Shown piece by piece: positions 26,938 through 30,838 of a stretch of DNA of 30,838 nt; within the stretch, counting starts at the first letter, position 1; the number at the start of each line of letters is the position of its first letter. The DNA lies in IMG/VR virus record IMGVR_UViG_3300042402_001357, positions 1 to 30,838 of that record. The stretch is one strand, 5' to 3'. Below the pieces are notes generated by a model that ran no database searches, was not told where the DNA came from, and saw nothing but the letters and a program-made list of their open reading frames with translations. This DNA is from a virus. Position numbers and translations under genes: made by a program.

Positions 26938-29691
26938 TCAGTCCTTTTCTTCAGTCTCGGACTCTTTGATAGCAGCCCTGATGTTTAGTTTACATCCACC
27001 CTGCGGTCTAATTACGCCCTCAACGATCTCGCAACCATTTGGGCTGACCCAGAACGCGCAGTTAGAACACATGCGACCTTCGTAGGCGTAAGGCGATTCA
27101 GTGACATAATTTGCCCCGTCAGTTCCCTTTTGCGTCCACTTCCCGTGCCGCTTGGCGATGGTCTCGTAAGCGTCGTACAAAGCGTTTGCATGCGGAGGCA
27201 GCACCATGTTTGCTTCAGCCAATTTGATGTCGTCATCGCCCATTGGGATTTCTTCCCCGACAAAATCGGCTGCGCTTGCTGGGTAAATACTCTGAAGAGC
27301 GGCGCTTTTTTCGGATGGCTCTGCTGGAATGTCAATGACCTCATCTTCTGGGGTTTCAGCAACCTCTGCAACGATGTCATCCCAATACTGCGATGCCTGT
27401 GGGTTCCTTCGCAGCACATCGGAATTCTGCTTTTCGCAACCGCAAAGCACCTCAACCCACATGGAAATAAGATCTGGGTAATCAACTGGCGCAAGTGCTG
27501 TTCCAATTGACTCCTCGTCTACCGCTTCGGTAATAGCCTCGTCAAGAGCCTGAAGCCGCTCCTCATTGGTCAAAATTCTCCTGTCGCCCTCTGGCGTAAC
27601 CTGCCCTCGTTTAATGACGCGATCCTTAACCCCCCTGCCTTCTGGGGTTTCTACAAATTGTCCAGTTTTTGCATCCCAAGTTGCAGCGACTACATATTTG
27701 AAAAGCGGCTGGTCTGGCTGACCAGTCTCCCTGTAAACACCTTGCTTTCCCGTTTTGGGGTCAATAACGGGTACGCGCTCAATGACAACCAACCTATCCC
27801 AAGCGGGCGGCTTGCGATTAATACCCTGAACAATTGCGGCGTTGGATTTCACATGTCCATCAGTGATCACCGCGTCTGGAACACTTCTCTTTAGCGGAAC
27901 CTTTGTTCCGTCTGTTGTTTTAATCTCAACTTCTTTTTTGTTCCTTGTCCTCACTGTGCCGCGAATACCGTCGGTTGGCGATGTGCCGATTCTTGTGGTG
28001 ATAAACACGCCAACGGTTTCGTGACCAGATCCCTGTGCGCCGTCGTAGATTCCTTTTCGCTTTCCATCAGACCCGTCGCCAGTGCCATCAAAAATAATGT
28101 CCGATTTCCTCGCAAGCCCCACCTCTAGGGCGCGCTGCGCGACGACGCTAGACTCCTCATGCACTCTTGCTGCGGCTGTTACTTTTGTCCTTTTGCCAGT
28201 AGTGTCTGTGACAATTCGGTCGGCGCGAGCCTCTCCATCTGCCCCCCAAATGCCATGTTTTGCGTGGTCAGAGTTAATCGTGGCTGCTGTTCCCGTCGGG
28301 CGCAGTGTTGTTGTGCCGTCTTCGTTTTGCTTTAATGCTGGCTGGGGAATGCGAATCCCAGCATCATCAAGCGCCCGCCGCATCTGCACGCCGTCTGGGT
28401 CTGTTTCGTCTGCAAGTTTCTTAAGAACTGTTGTTTTTCCAGATCCGCCACCGCCGCCCATGATGACAAGCGTTGGCTTTCCGTCTTCGCGGACAACGCC
28501 GCGATCCTTGACCAGTTCTGGCGTAAGAGTTTGCTGCGATACCAATTTGGTATGAAGCAGTTCTCGCGGCGCAGTAAGTTGACCGTCTGCGGTCGTGTGC
28601 ATGCTTAATGTGCCTTTTGGCTCCGTGGTCTTTAGCGAAGCAACAGAAGATGCCTTTGCTGCTGGCAAAGAGCCTAGTTCAAGCGTTTGAATTTGCCCAG
28701 CGGTGCTTGGCGAAGTGGGAGTGCTTGGCTCAGTAGAGACAATATCAATCCGCTTTGCCTGAAAAAGCGTTGGGTCTTGATATTCCTTGGGGTCGCTTGC
28801 GCCGCCACCACCGCCGCTGCTACCCGTGCTGCCAAATCGCCCCCTGCGATCTCGCGGCTGCCCAGCGGCATACTCCAGCAGAATCTTGTCAACGACTGAC
28901 TCCGCAGCCTCGCGAACCTTGTTGGTCATTTTTGGCGCTACGGCTTGAGCGCCTTGTCCAGTTCCTCCAACTGGGGGTCGCGTGGGCGCGGCTGAAGACT
29001 GGCTGCGATCTGCTCCCAGAGCGCCTCCGCTACCTTTCGTCGTTCCTCTGCCGTCATTTCCTTGAGGTTCTCTGGAACCTTGAGGATTACGGGCTTCTCC
29101 GATTCGTCCATCACCACCTGTAGGAATCTCCTTAAATGTTCTCAGATTAAAAATACTGATCTGGTTGCGATCTCGTCCTGCCCTTAGCGCAACGCTTCTT
29201 GCGTTGGCTGGAAATACTTCCGTCACATCTAAGAATACACGACCAGTCTTAACTTCGTGCCAAATCCCTAAGTGCATTTGCGGCTTCTCAAAAGCCGCCG
29301 CGTTCTTTTGCAGGAAGTTGTCAACCATGACAACCCCCTTGCCCCTGTCAAAGAAGTCTGACGCTTGATGGATTTCCCCAGCCACGCCCGTTGCAACTGC
29401 GTAGCCGCTCTTGGGCTGCTGCCCTGTCAAAATTACTGCGTCGTCGCCAATTTCGTTAATTGTTACGCCCGCTGGGATGGTTGCTCCACCAACCGCCCCT
29501 GTCTGGGCAACTGCCGCCGCAGGGTCAACCACACCCCCACCGCCGCCACCGCCGCCAGTGCCTGAAAATCTGCCCTTGCGATCCCTTGGTTGCCCAGCCG
29601 CATACTCCAGCAACGCCGCCTCAGCCACCAGCGCCGTAGCGCCGACAGAAACGACAATTGCCTCTAGGTCTTCAACAAACTTTTCTTCCAT
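26938..29691 (-). CDS. multidomain head-associated protein with zeta-toxin-type kinase
   Basis: 917 residues. In order: a helix (1-28); tag EYAAGQPRDRKGRF and a Gly run (29-53); a domain with FEKPQMHLGIWHEVKTGRVFLDVTEVF and RNQISIFNLRTFKEIPTGG (about 55-195), familiar from phage head-region proteins; a low-complexity linker; a second tag (273-297); a zeta-toxin-like kinase with Walker A GGGGGSGKTT (412-421), INSDHAKHGI, H511-EESS and IIFDGTGDG (D535); an acidic stretch; and a Cys cluster (C875, C878, C887, C900) like HiPIP-type ends of MuF proteins. Zeta kinases phosphorylate UDP-N-acetylglucosamine; here the target is not known. ATG (29689-29691) overlaps the upstream stop. Confidence 0.78.
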   Translation of the reverse strand: MEEKFVEDLEAIVVSVGATALVAEAALLEYAAGQPRDRKGRFSGTGGGGGGGGVVDPAAAVAQTGAVGGATIPAGVTINEIGDDAVILTGQQPKSGYAVATGVAGEIHQASDFFDRGKGVVMVDNFLQKNAAAFEKPQMHLGIWHEVKTGRVFLDVTEVFPANARSVALRAGRDRNQISIFNLRTFKEIPTGGDGRIGEARNPQGSREPQGNDGRGTTKGSGGALGADRSQSSAAPTRPPVGGTGQGAQAVAPKMTNKVREAAESVVDKILLEYAAGQPRDRRGRFGSTGSSGGGGGASDPKEYQDPTLFQAKRIDIVSTEPSTPTSPSTAGQIQTLELGSLPAAKASSVASLKTTEPKGTLSMHTTADGQLTAPRELLHTKLVSQQTLTPELVKDRGVVREDGKPTLVIMGGGGGSGKTTVLKKLADETDPDGVQMRRALDDAGIRIPQPALKQNEDGTTTLRPTGTAATINSDHAKHGIWGADGEARADRIVTDTTGKRTKVTAAARVHEESSVVAQRALEVGLARKSDIIFDGTGDGSDGKRKGIYDGAQGSGHETVGVFITTRIGTSPTDGIRGTVRTRNKKEVEIKTTDGTKVPLKRSVPDAVITDGHVKSNAAIVQGINRKPPAWDRLVVIERVPVIDPKTGKQGVYRETGQPDQPLFKYVVAATWDAKTGQFVETPEGRGVKDRVIKRGQVTPEGDRRILTNEERLQALDEAITEAVDEESIGTALAPVDYPDLISMWVEVLCGCEKQNSDVLRRNPQASQYWDDIVAEVAETPEDEVIDIPAEPSEKSAALQSIYPASAADFVGEEIPMGDDDIKLAEANMVLPPHANALYDAYETIAKRHGKWTQKGTDGANYVTESPYAYEGRMCSNCAFWVSPNGCEIVEGVIRPQGGCKLNIRAAIKESETEEKD
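28801..28875 (-). repeat. GQPRDRxGRF-Gly tag, copy 3 (mid-protein)
   Basis: Encodes residues 273-297 of the 917-aa protein: EYAAGQPRDRRGRF, then GSTGSSGGGGG. It directly precedes the kinase part. The DNA is similar to copies 1 and 2 but has Ser codons within the Gly run. Confidence 0.9.
29533..29607 (-). repeat. GQPRDRxGRF-Gly tag, copy 2 (N-terminal)
   Basis: Encodes residues 29-53 of the 917-aa protein: EYAAGQPRDRKGRF, SGT, then eight Gly. Directly precedes the RNQ-motif domain. Confidence 0.9.
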
Positions 29692-30527
29692 TAGTCTGGG
29701 ATCACCGTCAACTGAACCAAAACGCTGCCCTCCCTGTCTCCGCGAGTAATTTTATTGACCTTAAATCGCGTGTTTGGTGGCAAAAGCACTTCGCTCTCCC
29801 TGTTTTGACGAAGCCAAGTTCCTCGTGGGAAATTAGCGCGGGTGTGTTCAAAGTTTAGCGCCCTGCTTCCTTTTGGAATCGTAATTGAAACCATGACGCT
29901 GGTAGAGAAGTTTAGCGCAACCATTGGGTTTGTCGTTGTTGCTGTAAACTTTGGAATGACGATCTCTCCGCCCACGCCAGCCCGCGTTGCGGCAGTAATA
30001 AGCGCAGATTCCCCGCGCTGAAGTTTCACGCCGCGCACAACTTCCATGTCTTCTGTTGTCCTTGACCTTGAGGCTAGGTCGGTAAGCACCTTGGCATGCG
30101 TTCGGTCGGCGGGGGTGATCCTGTGTACGCCCTTATTTGGGTCGGTAATGATTGTTTTGCCTGTTACCGCGCCCTGAATTGCCTTGTAGCCAGTGCTGCT
30201 GTTCCACACCGAAAGCGCAAGCGTCTCTTCTGGCGTTGTAGCAATTTCTTTGCCCGTTACCCTAATCGGGGTGTCGTCGTAAGGATTTTGCGTGCCTGTA
30301 ACCCAGCCATTTTTAGTGTGTTCTGACTTTGACTCTAAAGTCTTTGCTTGGTCAATGGCTTCGCGGGCAAGCAAGTCTGCTGGGCTTTCGGGCGTAAGCG
30401 CGCCCCCGCCGCCACCACCGCCGCCAGTACCAGAGAACCGCCCCCTTCGGTCTCTGGGCTGACCTGACGCATATTCTACAAGCGCGTCATGAGCAACTGA
30501 GGCGAGATCACCGTCAATCGCCCCCAT
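29691..30527 (-). CDS. ADP-ribosyltransferase-like head-region protein
   Basis: 278 residues. Residues 18-42 carry the tag EYASGQPRDRRGRF and a Gly run. The rest fits an R-S-E type ADP-ribosyltransferase (VIP2/MuF-associated): R165 in MEVVRGVKL, FTATTTNPMVAL (194-205, the 'STS' strand), then RESEVLLPPNTRFKV with E244-x-E246. Such enzymes transfer ADP-ribose from NAD to proteins or nucleic acids. Its place upstream of the capsid gene and its tag suggest a protein carried in the head. ATG at 30525-30527 has a poor ribosome site, so expression may be low or coupled. Confidence 0.78.
   Translation of the reverse strand: MGAIDGDLASVAHDALVEYASGQPRDRRGRFSGTGGGGGGGGALTPESPADLLAREAIDQAKTLESKSEHTKNGWVTGTQNPYDDTPIRVTGKEIATTPEETLALSVWNSSTGYKAIQGAVTGKTIITDPNKGVHRITPADRTHAKVLTDLASRSRTTEDMEVVRGVKLQRGESALITAATRAGVGGEIVIPKFTATTTNPMVALNFSTSVMVSITIPKGSRALNFEHTRANFPRGTWLRQNRESEVLLPPNTRFKVNKITRGDREGSVLVQLTVIPD
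30402..30476 (-). repeat. GQPRDRxGRF-Gly tag, copy 1
   Basis: Encodes residues 18-42 of the ADP-ribosyltransferase-like protein: EYASGQPRDRRGRF, SGT, then eight Gly. Almost the same as copy 2 in protein sequence. Confidence 0.9.
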
Positions 30528-30531
30528 TTGC

Positions 30532-30708
30532 TTAAAGAACGATCTTGCGTCCGTGCGAAGTTACAACGATGCGCGTGTCGCCATCCTTGCGCTCCGCAAG
30601 AACGACTTCGCCTTCAGCCAGAACAAGTTCAGCCTTCTTGGACTGCTCCTTCACTGGCGCTACCTGTGGCTCCTGTGCCTCCGTCGGCACTACCTTGTCC
30701 TTGGACAT
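30532..30708 (-). CDS. small acidic head-region protein, 58 aa
   Basis: Reads MSKDKVVPTEAQEPQVAPVK, then EQSKKAELVLAEGEVVLAERKDGDTRIVVTSHGRKIVL. The first half is disordered and the second a likely small beta sheet. ATG at 30706-30708 follows AAGGAGAACCGAA. Function unknown; it lies between the upstream head gene and the ADP-ribosyltransferase-like gene. Longer reading to 30804 is rejected because the ribosome site fits this ATG. Confidence 0.75.
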   Translation of the reverse strand: MSKDKVVPTEAQEPQVAPVKEQSKKAELVLAEGEVVLAERKDGDTRIVVTSHGRKIVL

Positions 30709-30838
30709 TTCGGTTCTCCTTTTCTTTTTGCCTTCTATTTTCCCAATCTGGGTAGACGAGATCAACCACCTCCATAGTGGAGAGCGGCTTACCGTCCAGC
30801 ACAATAATAGCCCCTCTTCGGTTGCGAAGGTAGAACGA
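30629..30838 (-). CDS. C-terminal end of an unidentified upstream gene (partial)
   Basis: One minus frame is open from the right edge to TGA at 30629-30631, giving 69 residues: SFYLRNRRGAIIVLDGKPLS, TMEVVDLVYPDWENRRQKEK, then a Gly/Ala/Ser-rich end. The first part looks like a normal protein. It would overlap the next gene by 80 bases, which is long for this genome, and the tail may be a by-product of overlap. By position it might be the portal protein or another head protein, but no motif shows this. Confidence 0.5.
   Translation of the reverse strand, partial: SFYLRNRRGAIIVLDGKPLSTMEVVDLVYPDWENRRQKEKENRNVQGQGSADGGTGATGSASEGAVQEG

Noticed and set aside
28801-30476. The three tag repeats as a mobile element or recombination site
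   Set aside because: Similarity is at the protein level and bounded by the reading frame; no inverted ends or target duplications are visible.
116-30777. Plus-strand open frames throughout
   Set aside because: All overlap well-supported minus-strand genes, lack ribosome sites and show no recognisable protein features; they are reading-frame shadows.

Overview
This window looks like most of the genome of a tailed double-stranded DNA phage with a long, non-contractile tail (siphovirus type). Every gene I can support lies on the minus strand, so transcription runs from the right edge (30838) to the left edge (1). Genes are tightly packed, with ATGA, GTGA, TTGA or TAATG stop/start overlaps, strong GGAGG ribosome sites, and no tRNA, integrase, insertion sequence or CRISPR array. 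A cell-wall endolysin, an RlpA-like exported protein, good sigma70-type promoters (TTGACA, 17 bases, TATAMT) and several small protein families I associate with actinobacterial phages suggest an actinobacterial host of moderate GC. That host guess is inference only.

Layout in transcription order. (1) 30838-26938: end of an unidentified gene, a 58-aa protein, an ADP-ribosyltransferase-like protein, and a 917-aa multidomain protein with a zeta-toxin-type kinase. The last two carry the same tag (GQPRDRxGRF followed by a Gly run). (2) 26933-21734: a protease-major capsid fusion, two large intergenic hairpins, four connector or neck genes and the major tail protein. (3) 21669-14909: tail assembly chaperones joined by a likely -1 frameshift, an 821-aa tape measure, a 1124-aa tail tip/fibre with an inserted carbohydrate-binding-like domain, and a small protein. 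(4) 14912-13348: lysis genes (XhlA-like membrane protein, C39-like endolysin, holin candidate) and a small HTH-like protein. (5) 13363-6679: a metallophosphoesterase, then a recombination/replication set (Cas4/RecB-like nuclease, Sak4-like ATPase, SSB, helix-turn-helix proteins, RusA), an RlpA-like protein and an HTH/zinc regulator, closed by a terminator. (6) 6493-370: many small, often zinc-binding accessory proteins, a metallopeptidase and a second phosphoesterase, arranged as short operons. (7) 246-1: the start of a terminase small-subunit-like gene.

Six minus-strand promoters (P1-P6) drive the early half. P1-P4 share a spacer sequence (AACGCTRgnGTTTA) as well as the -35 and -10 boxes. 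At P1-P5 a hairpin begins within about 3-6 bases of the predicted transcript start. In P2, P4 and P5 the stem differs but stays paired, while the loop keeps the Shine-Dalgarno-like sequence AGAGGAA; P3 keeps a reduced form. This looks like a repeated leader element.

Because a terminase-like gene starts at the left edge and head genes begin at the right edge, the missing part is probably TerL and portal. A circularly permuted or circular map of roughly 34-36 kb would fit (inference).
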